From assembly GCA_022701365.1 (NCBI GenBank), contig JAKUHH010000080.1, forward strand, positions 870,436 to 934,435: a stretch of 64,000 nt of DNA, in the 5' to 3' direction. The position numbers were made by a program, and so were the translations under genes. The number at the start of each line of letters is the position of its first letter. Positions within the stretch are counted from its first letter, which is position 1. The notes below the pieces were generated by a model. That model had not been told where the DNA came from, did not search any database, and saw only the letters and a program-made list of their open reading frames with translations. This stretch comes from Mycocentrospora acerina. Taxonomy: Eukaryota; Ascomycota; Dothideomycetes; Pleosporales. Shown piece by piece: positions 12,573 through 23,766 of this stretch.

Positions 12573-13835
12573 TTTGTGTGTAGATTGAATTTGCGGATTG
12601 ATTTTGAGAGGTTGGGTAGCTGTGATAACCTGCGTCGTATGCAATTGAAACGGCGGTGAGTTGCTCTTCGGTGTGACGGTGAAGAACGTAGAGGTGGAAG
12701 TGAAGCGCCTGACCGTCCATTCGTCCATTTCTCAACTGCGCGCTAGGCCTATTTTGTTGATCATCGCCCTAGTAACGGCATTCTTGAGCAATCGACAGCA
12801 AAAAGCAAAATTTAGTTTGTCGACTCAAGCGCTTCGTCAATAGTCGATGATTGATCGCAGTTTCCATTTCTTACTACATGGGTAGGTGGGTTGAGCAATA
12901 GTAGCACGTCGACGGTCGGCCCCGCTCCCCGTACGCCCCCTCTTTGATTGACTTTAAAGCTCCGAAAGCCCTACTCATGATTTTTCAATTCCATACATTA
13001 GAATCCATATATTCTGCGTGATTATCCTCAAACATCACGTCGAAATTTTTAGATCAACTCTAACGTCAGGACTATGCTCAGTAAAAGACGGTAACTGTAC
13101 TTCATTTGAATGAGAAGTTCACTACTCAATCTCATCTATTAAATTTCAACGTCTCTTCTCAACACCAACGTATGATAATTTTAAAAACACAAACAATCTG
13201 CTTGAATGTGAAGTCAAACTATAATTCATTAAACACATGAACCTACCCCTTGGTTATTGCCACACCCACAAATTTCCAACTCCCATTCTATAATCCTCAG
13301 ATCTACGCAGATGTCCAAAGAAGAAGAAAAAAAAAATACATTCACATTCCTCAGTCCATTTCCAACACTCAGACACCCACCACCCCACATCGACTACAAA
13401 ATCCCCCCCTTACCTGCCTATCATAGTTCAAAGAAAAATCACACACAAAGACTGGGAAATTTTAAACAAGTCCATCATCTCACATTCGCAACACAACACA
13501 TCCACAGTATCCATCCCCTTCAACTAGAACTCAATTCCCAATAATAACAACAAGAAGACACACCACGTAGCACTAATTACACACCATCCATCCATCCCTC
13601 TCCCAAACATACCACTGATACAACATCAGCAAAACCTCGCATTTCATTAGGGAAAAAAATGCAACAAAAGAAACATAATTATATTAACATGCTTTCCCCT
13701 AGTACTCATCACATCTCTCCCCGTCCATCTAGATTAGAAAAATTAGTACAAGGAAAACTACTACTCTAACACTACTCGCTCGTCTTTCTCTTCTTCCTCT
13801 TCCGACACAAAACAAGCACAGACACACATTCATGC

Positions 13836-13871
<36 letters not shown>

Positions 13872-14467
13872 ANNNNNNNNNNNNNNNNNNNNNNNNNNNN
13901 NNNNNNNNNNNNNNNNNNNNNNNNNNNNNNNNNNNNNNNNNNNNNNNNNNNNNNNNNNNNNNNNNNNNNNNNNNNNNNNNNNNNNNNNNNNNNNNNNNNN
14001 NNNNNNNNNNCCCCCCCCCCCCCCTCCCCACCACTCACAAAAGAGAGAGGGAAACACAAAACAATACAGCACAATACTACTAGGCAAAGAAACAAACAAA
14101 CAGACAGACAGATGGATAAAGTGACATCAAAAACATCAGCAAACACTTACATACCCACAACTTAGCAACTCAACCAACAAGCACGATTATTCAAACCCGC
14201 AAAAGGAGAAAGAAAAGGAGGAAGAATAGAACAAATCACGCTAGTATTCCCATACACTCTACTAATAATCTCTAGTGAGCTTTGCTTGCATGCCAAAAGA
14301 GAAAAAGGGAGGGTTTGTAAGAGGAAAAAACCCCCAAAAGGCTAAGCTGATATAAAAATTGGAAGAGCCTATGTACAATTCAAAACAAACACCGTTTGCT
14401 TTCTTTCCTTCTTTCCTTCCTTCTTTCCTTCTTCGTCTTCTTCCTTCCTTGTATGCACACACATCTC
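12573..14467. other. Intergenic region with G-poor block and assembly gap
   Basis: The first ~300 bp is CHZ1 promoter and leader. From about 13000 to 14260 the plus strand is strikingly poor in G and made of A/C/T runs. It contains two long C homopolymers around the N gap, and a CTTC/CTTTC microsatellite at about 14400-14450 lies in the 3' flank of the complex I gene. No coding evidence; translations across the gap are meaningless. Confidence 0.6.
13837..14024. repeat. Poly-C tract interrupted by a 138-N assembly gap
   Basis: 33 C from 13837, then AAA, then N at 13873-14010, then 14 C to 14024 followed by TCCCC. The assembly broke inside a C/G homopolymer, so the true length and content are unknown. 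The minus strand would be G-rich and could form G-quadruplexes, which often stop sequencing polymerases. Confidence 0.95.
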
Positions 14468-17167
14468 TCATACGTTTGCCACTGTTTGCTGACCAGGCCC
14501 GTAGCCAACCTGCGGGTTGGGTTCACCGGGAGCCATAAAGTTGGTCTCTGGGTTCTTCTCTGCCTTTGCTGCCGAGCAACGTGCCATTGTTGGTGAACTG
14601 TTAATTTGTTAGCATGATTTCTCAACTCTTCTGTGGAGAGTGGCTTTTTGATCGACTTACTTTCTGGAAATGACGTCTGTAAAGTAAAAGTTCTCAATAG
14701 CCCTTGTCAGTGGCTTGCCTGATGCCTGTGCGCCCTTGTTCTGATCCACGAGCTGGACCTTGCTCAGCTCAGACAGCGATGAAGGCTCAACAACGTCATA
14801 TCTCCTCAAAGCGGGTGAAATCTCCTCCATACGGTCTCGGAGTTGCTCAACATCGTCGTATGGGAGCTCTGCACCGAGGTACTCTGATGCCGCACGGATG
14901 ACCTTCCAGTCTTCTCTCGAGGCACCGGGGAGACCGACAGCAGCGCGGGACATTTGTACGCGGCCCTCGGTGTTGACGTATGTGGCCGACTTCTCGGTGT
15001 AGGCGGCACCAGGCAGGACAACATCAGCAAGTTGTGCGCCACGGTCTCCGTGGTGACCCTGGTAAACGACGAAAGCGTCCTTGGGCACGTCGGCCTCGTT
15101 GATCTCGTCAGCACCAAGCAGCCAGACGAACTTGGCCTTTGTGTTTGCGACCTCTGGGGATGGGACGGTGAAACCAATATCGTAAGCACCAGTTCGCGAG
15201 GCGGTTCGCTGGAGAATATTGTATCCGTTCCACTCAGGGGTCTGGAAGCTGGCCTTGTTCTTCTCAATGAAGCCACCAACTTGCTCGAAGAAGGACTTTG
15301 CGTCTGGGTGCTCAGCAACAGCACTGCCGACAATGATCATGGGCTTCTTGGCGGACTGCAGCTTCTTGCCAAACTCTCCTGAGAGGGCGCTCTTGAGATC
15401 GTTGGCACTGGCTCCAAGGTTCGAGTACTCGAAAGTGCTCTCAAAGTCCTCGCCAACAAGAGCAATCTCCAAGTCTGACCTCAGCCACTGCTTTCGGATG
15501 CGGGCGTTGAGCACAGCAGCCTCGTGTCGCGGGTTGGTACCGATGAGGAGAATGGCGTCCGCCTCCTCGACACCGTAGATCTTGGAGTTGAACGAGTAGT
15601 TGGCACGAATGTCGACGCCGTGGGCAATGGGCTCACCACCGCCGGGCTGGTCAAGGGCCAAGTTGTCGGAGCCAAGCTTGTTGGCGAGGTCCTTCATGGC
15701 AACCAGGGTCTCAGTCTCGACCAGGTGACCGGCAACGGCCTTGAATTCGTTGCCCTTGGGGGCAATCTTCTTGTAGGCGTTTCCAATCTCGACGAGGGCC
15801 TGCTCCCACGAGGCGGGCTGGAACTGGTCGTTGACGCGGATGAGGGGGTTGACCAGACGCTGTGTGCTGAGGGCGTCGCAGGCGAAACGGGTCTTGTCGT
15901 TGATCCACTCCTCGTTGATGTCGTCATTCAGGCGTGGGATGACCCGCATGACCTGGATGCCGCGCGAGTCGACGCGGATGTTGGAGCCCAGGCCGTCGAG
16001 GACGTCGATGGTCTCGGTCTTGTAGAGCTCCCACGGGCGGGCCTTGAAGGCGTAGGGCTTCGAGGTCAGCGCACCGACGGGGCAGAGGTCGATGACGTTG
16101 CCAGACAGCTCCGAGTCGAGGGCGGTCTCGAGGTAGGTGCCAATCTGCAGGTCGTTGCCACGGCCAAAGGAGCCCATCTCGGGGGCGCCGGCAATGTCGT
16201 TGGAGAAGCGGACGCAGCGGGTGCAGTGGATGCAGCGGTTCATGGAAGTCTGGACAAGTTAGTAGTGTGTTGTGAGTAGAGGGTGGTAGTGGTGGGTGAT
16301 GAGTAGAGAGTGAGCCGTGGGAAGCGGGTAGAGGGTGCATGACAGAGGGTGGTGGTGGTGGTGGTAATGGTAGTGGTAGTGGGTAGTGAGCGGTATATGG
16401 CAAGTAGAGGGTGGTGGTGAGTAGAGAGCAGAGGGAAAAAGGCATCGCACCTTGATCAGCGGCCCAATGTTCTTGTCCTCGACGGCGCGCTTGCCGCCCA
16501 CCTCGTGGAAGCGGCCACGGTCGCCGCCATAGCGCATCGACTGGTCCTGCAGGTCGCACTCGCCGCCCTGGTCGCAGATGGGGCAGTCGAGCGGGTGGTT
16601 GGCGAGCAGAAACTCCATGACGCCCTCGCGCGCCTTGTGCACCAGCGGCGAGTCCGTCTTGACGACCATGCCCGGCTGCACCGGCCAGGCGCACGAGGCG
16701 ACGGGCTTGGGGGCCCGCTCGACCTCGACCAGGCACATGCGGCAGCTGCCGGCAATCATCAGCTTCTCGTGGTAGCAGTAGCGCGGCACGGTGCTGCCGG
16801 CCTTTTCGCAGGCCTGGATGAGCGAGGCGCCGGCTGTTGTTGGGGGGGAGCGTTAGACGGGCGTCGGAAGCGGGTGCTCTGCTGCGGCAGGCGGGAGCTG
16901 CTGCGTACCTTCAATCGACACCTTTTTGCCATCTGCGCGGCCTGGTCAGCACTCGTCGCGGGCTGCATGGGGGGATTGGGGGACTGGGGGATTGGGGCAC
17001 TGGCACACTGGCACGCTGGCACACTCGAGGACGGGGGCGTGGCACAAACCTATCGTGAGCTCGACCTCTGCTGGCCGCGGGGCCGAGGCAGTAAAGGCCC
17101 GGCTGCCATTGAGGGCTGCACGCTGGGCAGGCCTCCGCAGCGAGCGGATCATGTGTTGCCGCAGCAT
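14468..17167 (-). CDS. nuo78: NADH:ubiquinone oxidoreductase 75/78 kDa Fe-S subunit (complex I)
   Basis: Exons on the minus strand are 17167-17050, 16932-16909 (24 nt), 16833-16451, 16249-14661 and 14597-14468. The product is 747 aa, matching the family (~740). This subunit sits in the matrix arm of complex I and carries three Fe-S clusters toward the NADH end. The Arg-rich N-terminus (MLRQHMIRSLRRPAQRAAL) is a mitochondrial presequence. The 2Fe-2S ligands are Cys67, Cys78, Cys81 and Cys95. The His/Cys cluster motif (HPLDCPICDQGGEC) and CIHCTRC follow, then a molybdopterin-oxidoreductase-like domain. The last exon encodes the conserved tail SPTMARCSAAKAEKNPETNF. Intron 3 (201 bp) is GGT/GTAGT-rich and intron 1 (117 bp) has GGGGACT/CTGGCACA-like tandem repeats. 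Confidence 0.96.
16965..17027. repeat. Short tandem repeats in intron 1 of the complex I gene
   Basis: Repeats of GGGGGATT/GGGGGACT followed by CTGGCACA units (ggcactggcacactggcacg) lie wholly inside the 117-bp intron at 16933-17049. They account for half of that intron. Confidence 0.7.
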
Positions 17168-17617
17168 GTTTGCGGGCGGAGGGGGACGCGGGCAGTGGGC
17201 GGGAGTGGTGATGCGGCCGACGCTCGACCTCGACGTTGACAATGGCGTTGGAGACGAATATCCCCTTGGCGTTTTCGCTCTCACCTCATCATCCGCCCCG
17301 TGATTGGTCAGAGCGCCGCCCTACAAAAACTTCTCCCAGCCCCATCCTCTTCCTCTTCTTCAACTCATTACGCGCACAATTTATTGTAGGAAGGTCTGGC
17401 AACTCCACCTTACTTTCCTCTATTACGTGCGCCAGAGCACGACTCACCGGGCGAGGTAGCTGGAGCAGATGAGGATTTTCTGATGATCTCTTGTTCCTTA
17501 CCAACGTCGCTACATATTTTCTGATGAAGCGAAGCTAATTTTTTGCCAATTCTCTCCCTCTTTCTCTCTCTCGCCGTGTCTGGCTGTGTGCCTTGGCGCG
17601 TGATGCCTGACCAACGT

Positions 17618-17620
<3 letters not shown>

Positions 17621-17648
<28 letters not shown>
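17621..17648. repeat. (GT)14 microsatellite
   Basis: Perfect alternating GT from 17621 to 17648, flanked by ACGT on both sides (cgtcac before, acgtga after). Confidence 0.95.
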
Positions 17649-17651
<3 letters not shown>

Positions 17652-17689
17652 TGAGTGGTAGAGCTCCAACGGACCAGTCCTGTGCTGTA

Positions 17690-17960
17690 CAATGTTGTTC
17701 TGTGCAGTGTAGTCCTGTTCAGTCCTGTTCAGTCCTGTTCAGTCCTGTTCAGTCCTGTGCAGTGCAATGCTGTTCTGTGCAGTGCTACGTAGTACAGTTC
17801 TATGATGTGCTTTGCTGTGCAGTGCCATGCAGCGTAGTTCTATATAGTGCAGTTCTATGCTGTGCTGTGCAACGCAGTGCTGTTCTCTGCAGTACCATGC
17901 AGTCCAGTTCTATGCCGTGCAGTGCAGTGCAGTGCAGGGCTGGACTGGGCTGGGCTGGGC
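17690..17960. repeat. Degenerate GTGCAGT/TGTTCTGTGC array with a perfect decamer core
   Basis: A 10-bp unit (agtcctgttc) repeats four times perfectly at 17711-17750, with a fifth, one-base variant at 17751-17760. Diverged relatives (gtgcagtgc, tgttctgtgc, agttctatg) continue to about 17960, ending in gcagtgcagtgcagtgcag and gggctgggctgggct. This looks like a decayed minisatellite. Confidence 0.85.
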
Positions 17961-18495
17961 TTTGCAAAACAAGACTATCTGTTCCCCTGCCATACAACTA
18001 TACAACTACATGCATCGACCTGCCACGAATCACAGACCCACGCGCACGTATCAAACACATGTACATCGGTACGTTTGAGCATGCCTGACAGACCCCAACA
18101 CCGGCTAGCGGCCTGCCTGATGCGGGGCCGTTGCAGCACCTCACCCCCTCAACCCTCTCCCTAGCACGCATCATTCATTACGCATCACACATCACACACC
18201 ACACACCACAAATTACAGTAGACATCTCATTGGCCTTTCAAATAGCTTCATTGTCTTTCTTCGTGCTCTGCAATCGATACAAGCGCCGTCTTGCTTTTTA
18301 GTTCCAAGTGGGGATATCGACTTCTATCGTCTTGTGCTGTCTAAGCTCTAACGCTCGAAGGAAGAAAAAAATTTATCATCAAGTAACCAGCCCAGCTCCA
18401 AAAAGTCAATCTTCGAGTCAATGCTACCATAAAACGCCCTTTCATTCAAATCAACCTTGCCTCACTAGTCCGAAAAAAAGGCCTTGCAGCCTCTT

Positions 18496-19983
18496 TTACT
18501 CGTTGTCACTCTCAGGGCCCACCTCCATCTTGGTGGCGCGCTTGCTAACGACAGGCTTGCCAGACGCATCCAGCTTGCGGGGCTGAACGCCAAGACCGTT
18601 GTGGTTGCGGAAGAAAAGTACACCCTTGCCCTCGCCCTCGGCACCTTCGCTGGGCTCGACAAACTGGCACATGCGGGCACTCCTCCAGAAAGACTTGAGG
18701 AAGCCAATGGAGCCACCCTCAACGTCAGATCGGTAGTGCGAGCCCATGACCTTCTTGATGGCCTCAGAGGCCTCATCGGCGTTGTAGAAAGGAATCGACG
18801 AGATGTAGTGGTGGAGAACGTGCGTCTCAATGATGCCGTGGAACAGAGTGCGTCCAATGAAGCCAAACTCACGGTCAATCGTTGCACCAGCGCCACGGGC
18901 GTAGGTCCACGTCTCAGCGTCGTAGTGGGGCAGGGAAGGGTCGGTGTGCTGGAGGAAGGTGATCATGACGAGCCAGTGGTGAACCCAGAAGTAAGGGATG
19001 ATGTACCAGACGAGGACACTTGAGAAGCCGTGAATCTTGCCAACGTAGGTCAGAGCAGCGATGACAATAGCAAGGCCAAGATCGCTGAGCAGGATGAGGT
19101 GCTCGTCCCTCTTCTCGTACAGAGGGCTGGATGGGTTGAAGTGGTTGACACCACCGAACATGCCGTTCTGCTTGCCAACACCCTTGCCCTCGGACTGACG
19201 GTCGTGGTGGGTGTGGCCAGTGACGTTGGCAAAGAGGTACATCTGCCATCCGCCAATCTGCTGGCCAAGCATGTGGATGAAGGTAACAATGGGAGTCTCC
19301 TCGGCTAGCTCAGAGATCTCGTGGATAAGCTTGCTGACACGGGTAGCGTAGACGTCGCGGGTCTTGGGAATGAAGACCATGTCGCGCTCCATGTGGCCGG
19401 TGGCCTTGTGGTGCTTGCCGTGGGAGATCTTCCATGAGAAGTAGGGGACGAGGAGGAGAGAGTGGCAGACCCAGCCGACGGTGTCGTTGAGCACCTTGGA
19501 GGGGGAGAAGGCCTGGTGGCCGCACTCGTGGGCAAGAACCCAGAGACCGGTACCAACAAGACCCTGGATGATAGTGTATCCAGCCCACAGCACGGCGCGG
19601 ACGGCCTTGGAGGAGATGTACTCGGGCCTGATGAATGTGTAGGAGAGGTAGAAGGTGGTGGCGAGCATGGCCAGGTCGCGGGCAACGTAGCCAAGACTGC
19701 GGGCGGCAGAGCGCTCGAAGCAGTGCTTGGGGATGGCATCGCGGATGTCCTTGATGGTGAAGTCAGGGATCTTGAACTCGTTGCCGTACGTGTCGAGAAG
19801 GACACCGTTGGATGCCTTCTTGGCCTGCACGTCGTCGACGGAGCCGAGCGACGACAGCGACGTGTTGGAGGCGGAGCCGTTGGGCGAGTCGTTGGGCGAG
19901 TTGGCCATGGTGGAGGGCACAGACTCGGTGGTAACGTGGCGCCTCAGCACAGGGGCTTGAGCGCGGGCGGTGGTCGAGGCCAT
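18496..19983 (-). CDS. FAD2: Delta-12 (omega-6) fatty acid desaturase
   Basis: Single exon of 495 aa with ATG at 19983 and stop at 18496. An ER-membrane acyl-lipid desaturase that makes linoleate from oleate using cytochrome b5. The three histidine boxes that bind the di-iron centre are intact: HECGH (152-156), HGKHH (188-192) and HVLHH (388-392), with several hydrophobic spans around them. The N-terminal ~55 residues are Ser/Asn-rich and low complexity, typical of fungal Fad2. Third-base C/G bias is strong, like GLT1 and ADE17, which suggests high expression. The omega-3 (delta-15) desaturase is the close alternative; overall similarity favours delta-12, but substrate choice cannot be proven from motifs. 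Confidence 0.93.
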   Translation of the reverse strand: MASTTARAQAPVLRRHVTTESVPSTMANSPNDSPNGSASNTSLSSLGSVDDVQAKKASNGVLLDTYGNEFKIPDFTIKDIRDAIPKHCFERSAARSLGYVARDLAMLATTFYLSYTFIRPEYISSKAVRAVLWAGYTIIQGLVGTGLWVLAHECGHQAFSPSKVLNDTVGWVCHSLLLVPYFSWKISHGKHHKATGHMERDMVFIPKTRDVYATRVSKLIHEISELAEETPIVTFIHMLGQQIGGWQMYLFANVTGHTHHDRQSEGKGVGKQNGMFGGVNHFNPSSPLYEKRDEHLILLSDLGLAIVIAALTYVGKIHGFSSVLVWYIIPYFWVHHWLVMITFLQHTDPSLPHYDAETWTYARGAGATIDREFGFIGRTLFHGIIETHVLHHYISSIPFYNADEASEAIKKVMGSHYRSDVEGGSIGFLKSFWRSARMCQFVEPSEGAEGEGKGVLFFRNHNGLGVQPRKLDASGKPVVSKRATKMEVGPESDNE

Positions 19984-22160
19984 GGTGAAGGTGTCGAGTG
20001 AAGACTGACGGCAATGGCAGCGAGGACGGCTGTCTCAGCGAGCAGTAAAGAAGCTGGAGGGGCTTCAGAGGACAACAGGCAACCGAATGACGGTTGAGGT
20101 GCTGTTGTTGAGATGCAGGTCGCTTATTGTTGGGCTGACCGTTCAAGGATGAGTGCCCTGAACCGCAAGTCGTGAGGGTCCTCGATAAGGAAAGAGGGGA
20201 AAGAGGGTGGGAGGACGGTAAGAACAGATAGCAGCAACGGGCAGGGCGCTTTAAAAGGCCTCAGAGCGGGCGGTGTCGAGGAATTTCGCGTGGACCCTTG
20301 ATTAGTGCGGAGTGGTTAGACCGTCGAGAGGCGTTCGAGTAGGAGCGGGCCAGGGGTTTACGGTTTGATGGACGGCAGCTCGCAACACTAACACATTTTG
20401 CAGGCGAGGCTCCACTCGGAAAAACTGCTGTTGCTGAGGAGCTGTCTTTGCGGGCCACGGCATTGGACGCATCCAGCGCTGCTCTGATGGCGAGACAGAG
20501 TGCGAACCCACCTGCCCACGCTGGCGCCAGCCGTAGCGATACACGAATCTCGTCTGGAGCGGGCTGTTGAGCCCGCTCCACTCCGGGGCAGTTAAATTTC
20601 ATGGCAGATCTCTCGCTTGGCACTGAGCAGACCGCCATTTTGCACCTCTCATCGTGCGCCGTTTCCCAGTTTCCCACTTGTGCGCGCTCAGGGCCTCGTC
20701 CAGAGCCCATTGCCAGGCACCAAGCATCCGACGGCCCGCACGTTGAGCAGGGCACACCGACATTCAGCACTCGACACCCGAGGATAAAGCCAGCCTGTCC
20801 CGTGCCAGCAGCAGCGAGAGCGAACTCGATGGGAGTCGCAATTGCTCTTGCGCCTGCTAGGTTGCTGATCGCAAGAAATCGGAATGCGATCTGCAGGGTC
20901 CTGCGCTAGCCCTCAGACGTTTCTCACGCCAAATCACATTCCTTCGCCCCGCCGAGGCTCAACAGATGGGCTTTCATGCGACCAGTCCCGCCGCTCCCTC
21001 GCCCAGTTGCTACACAGCACGTGGAGAGAGAGGCGGCGGTAGGCCTGAGGCCACTATGCATCACCTCATCATCAGAGCCAGCTGCCCTTATCAGATCAGG
21101 GCCGTTGGCATGTGAGAGACGACAATCGGCCACCGTGAGAGCTCTCAGTCCAGATAATTCGCTGCGGATGGCCCCCCCAAACAACCTCTTGCTAACTGCA
21201 TGCGGCGACACGCTCTCCAACCGACTTTTCCCGGCCGTCACCAAGACTTTACTGCCCGCCATGTGCAAATGCGTTTGTGGCGGCAGCGATGTTGCCCGCC
21301 GTCTCAAAGACTCTTTGTTGTAGACTGCAAGGTTAGGTTCTGATCAAACAGCCGCATGTCTTGTAAAGGTGGAGCAGATCTGCAACACTGCGCAAGCCCA
21401 TTCACCCCAGCGATATGGTTCCGAGCAAAAAGCAATAGACGCCTCACATGGAGGCGTCATTGTCTCTCTTCTCTGCGCAGTACCTCCACCTGCACCGTTT
21501 GGTGCTCATGGTTGGTCGTCGAAGAAGTGGGGCCGCCAATATCAAACTCCAGACTTTCACATGCAAATCCGCCAACATCGCCCTGCAAAACCGGTGGATC
21601 ACAGGGCACGATCGCCCCTAATACCTGTCCGACGGGTCCTCCCAGACGGTGAGATGGGGCCAGGGAGGAGCTGTCTGCTTATTAGCGCCGGGGAGTGTGG
21701 TTCAGCTTTGGAAATTGGGTGGGGACGGCGTTGGAATGCACAGCACAGTGGATGGGGATTATTTTGCAGAAATGGACTGCGGCGGCATGTGCACAGTGTT
21801 TGGGCGCTTTGGGTGTCCTCCACCTGCAGAGCTTGCCCTGACAGCTGGCTTACACGAGCTGACGTGCCGTGGCTGCGGATTCTGGGGGCGAAACGCCCAG
21901 TGTCAGATGTTGCATGTCATGTCCATACGCCTTCGACACTCGATGCGTTTGCTCTCCAGCCGCAATCACGAGGAACATCCAGAGCACCTCGCGCTGTACG
22001 CGCAAGGGGTTTCCTCATGTGCTTGAGGAGTAGTGGCATCTACCATGGAGATGCCGATACATTCATACAGAACTCATGCTGCGGCGGAAGCAGCGGATGA
22101 ACCAGATTGCGTTTGTTCGCTCTATATGTACTGATCTATACAAGTCTAGATACTCAAACA
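19984..22160. other. Intergenic: FAD2 upstream region and Nudix gene 3' flank
   Basis: 2.2 kb of GC-moderate DNA. It contains short frames on both strands but no domain, no ordered exons and no tRNA. The part near 19984-20280 should be the FAD2 promoter and leader. I see no gene here. Confidence 0.5.
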
Positions 22161-23766
22161 TCACCACCTCCTTCCATAACTCCTCCATACCCAAACTCCC
22201 AGTAGAGCCGCAACACCTATCCTACCCACCATCGTAGCAGCCACAGCTCTCCTCACAATGGGATAATAGCCCTCGAGCATGGAGTTGACTGCCGCGCCTC
22301 GAGCAACCATTTTCGCGCGTCCCGTCTGGCCCCAGCCACGGCCCACACCCAGTCCCTCTATACCGACTTCGCCAGCAGGCTTCTCGCCGTTGTCATCGTC
22401 GAAGAGCGGGCCGACGCCCTCGCTCCCCATACCAGGCAGATCCTGACTGCTTGAGGTAGTTGTAGAGGAGTGTATAGTAGTAGTAGATGACATTTCGAGA
22501 GCCTTTTGCCGACGAAAAGAGTATGACATGGCCCACATGACGAAGCGAATGTCCCAGTTGGTGAAGGTCGGGTAGGTCCACAGTTCCAGGGCGTTGTGCG
22601 GAGGCATATGTTCTAGAAAATCCGACACGACACCCAGTGTCAGTCCCCATAGCAGGAGCGGCGGCGGCGACGACGACGATGACGAGGCTTCTGCTTGTTG
22701 CCCTTGTGTCAGCAATTTCTTCATGTTTGCTACGAGGCCCTTTTCTGCGACGTTGTGTGGCGGGATGAAATCGGCAATTTCTGCGCAATGCGTAGAATTC
22801 GAGGGTAAAAGGCGTATGGCAGCAAACATCATCTTGCTCAGCATGGCCTGCAGGAACCAGCGCTTGATGTTGTATCCCGACTTTGCGAGGCGCGCGCTCA
22901 CATCGGCGTATTCGTACGTGCGGAGCGAAGGGGCAAGTAGGGCGCGGAGAGAGACCCAGTGGGACGAAGCGACTTCAGTCGGTTGGAGGCGTTGGGCCGG
23001 GTAGGCGGGGGAGGTGAGCAGGTAGATGTACGGGCACAGAACCATCAATCTAGCAAAAGAAAACATTTCCATGGTCAGCGTCAAGATCAACACCAGACAA
23101 TACATTGTGTCACATGTGGCAGAGTTCTCTTTTTTTTTTTTTAACAACCCCCCCTTTACACTTGGAGAGAAGACAAGGAATAATAAAACAAAAGTAGATT
23201 AAATATACATACGGCACCTTGCCCCAACTCGTCGTCACAATGCGCTGCGGCAGATTGCCCACTGCCACCACCTCGGCCAGACTCAAGTCCACGCCCACCT
23301 CCTCGACTGCCTCGCGCACCGCCGTGACGCCGTCGTCGGCATCCTCTGGATCCCGCTTCCCGCCCGGCAGCGCAACATGGCCCGTCCACTTGTCTCCTAC
23401 GCGCGAGGCGCGCTTGATGAAGAGGAGCTCGGGGGAGCCGTGCTGGACCCAGGGCTGGGCGAAGAAGGCGTCGAGTTGGGAGGATGTGGTGGTGGTGGGA
23501 GTGGGAGTGGGAGTGGGGGTGGGAGTGGTGGTATTGGGGGGCTGTGAGGGGGAAGTAGAGGGAGGAGCAGAGGGAGAAGCAGAGGGCGGGGGGTGCGTGT
23601 AGGCTGGCTGGACGCGCAGGATTAGCGCGACAGAAGCGCGTTTGGGCAGGTTTTCTGGGCAGGGGACGGTGGGGTAGGGGTGCTGGGAGAGGGAGAGAAG
23701 GGTGGCATGGAGGTGGGGGATCAGGTCTGGGGGGTGTTGCTGCTGTTGTTGTTGTTGCGACGTCAT
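22161..23766 (-). CDS. Nudix hydrolase (Pcd1/NUDT7/8-like) with C-terminal membrane segment
   Basis: Exons on the minus strand are 23766-23213 and 23049-22161, separated by a 163-bp intron; the product is 480 aa. A poly-Gln start (MTSQQQQQQQ) and a Pro/Thr/Ser-rich insert (about 55-95) precede the Nudix box at 135-158 (PGGKRDPED, then REAVEEVGV). Its spacing is that of the CoA-diphosphatase NUDT7/NUDT8 group, two residues longer between the first Glu/Asp and REx2EE than the textbook box. The C-terminal half has no domain I know. It ends in a hydrophobic span and a basic tail (MVGRIGVAALLGVWVWRSYGRRW), which suggests a tail anchor in an organelle membrane. It probably cleaves a nucleoside diphosphate-X substrate such as a CoA derivative, but substrate and location are inference. 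Confidence 0.85.

Larger units (their letters stand above)
17168..18495. other. Promoter of the complex I gene with satellite-like repeats, and 3' flank of FAD2
   Basis: About 1.3 kb between two minus-strand genes. It holds (GT)14 at 17621-17648, a decamer array at 17711-17760, a degenerate GTGCAGT-type array to about 17960, then CACACCACA-type simple sequence near 18180-18210. An open frame across the array (plus strand, 17543-18088) is low-complexity Cys/Val/Ser and not a gene. Confidence 0.6.

Noticed and set aside
13729..14146. Frames spanning the gap with runs of Gly, Pro and X
   Set aside because: Translation of homopolymer C/G and N bases; artefact of the assembly gap.
17543..18088. 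181-codon plus-strand frame rich in Cys/Val/Ser
   Set aside because: It translates the degenerate decamer array. The repeat simply lacks stop codons in that frame.
20300..20345. tRNA-like words (gcggagtggttaga, gcgttcgagt)
   Set aside because: The A-box-like and B-box-like words are too close together and no cloverleaf or acceptor stem can be drawn.
21369..22100. 243-codon plus-strand frame upstream of FAD2
   Set aside because: No domain, poor codon use and overlapping frames on both strands. There is nothing to suggest selection.
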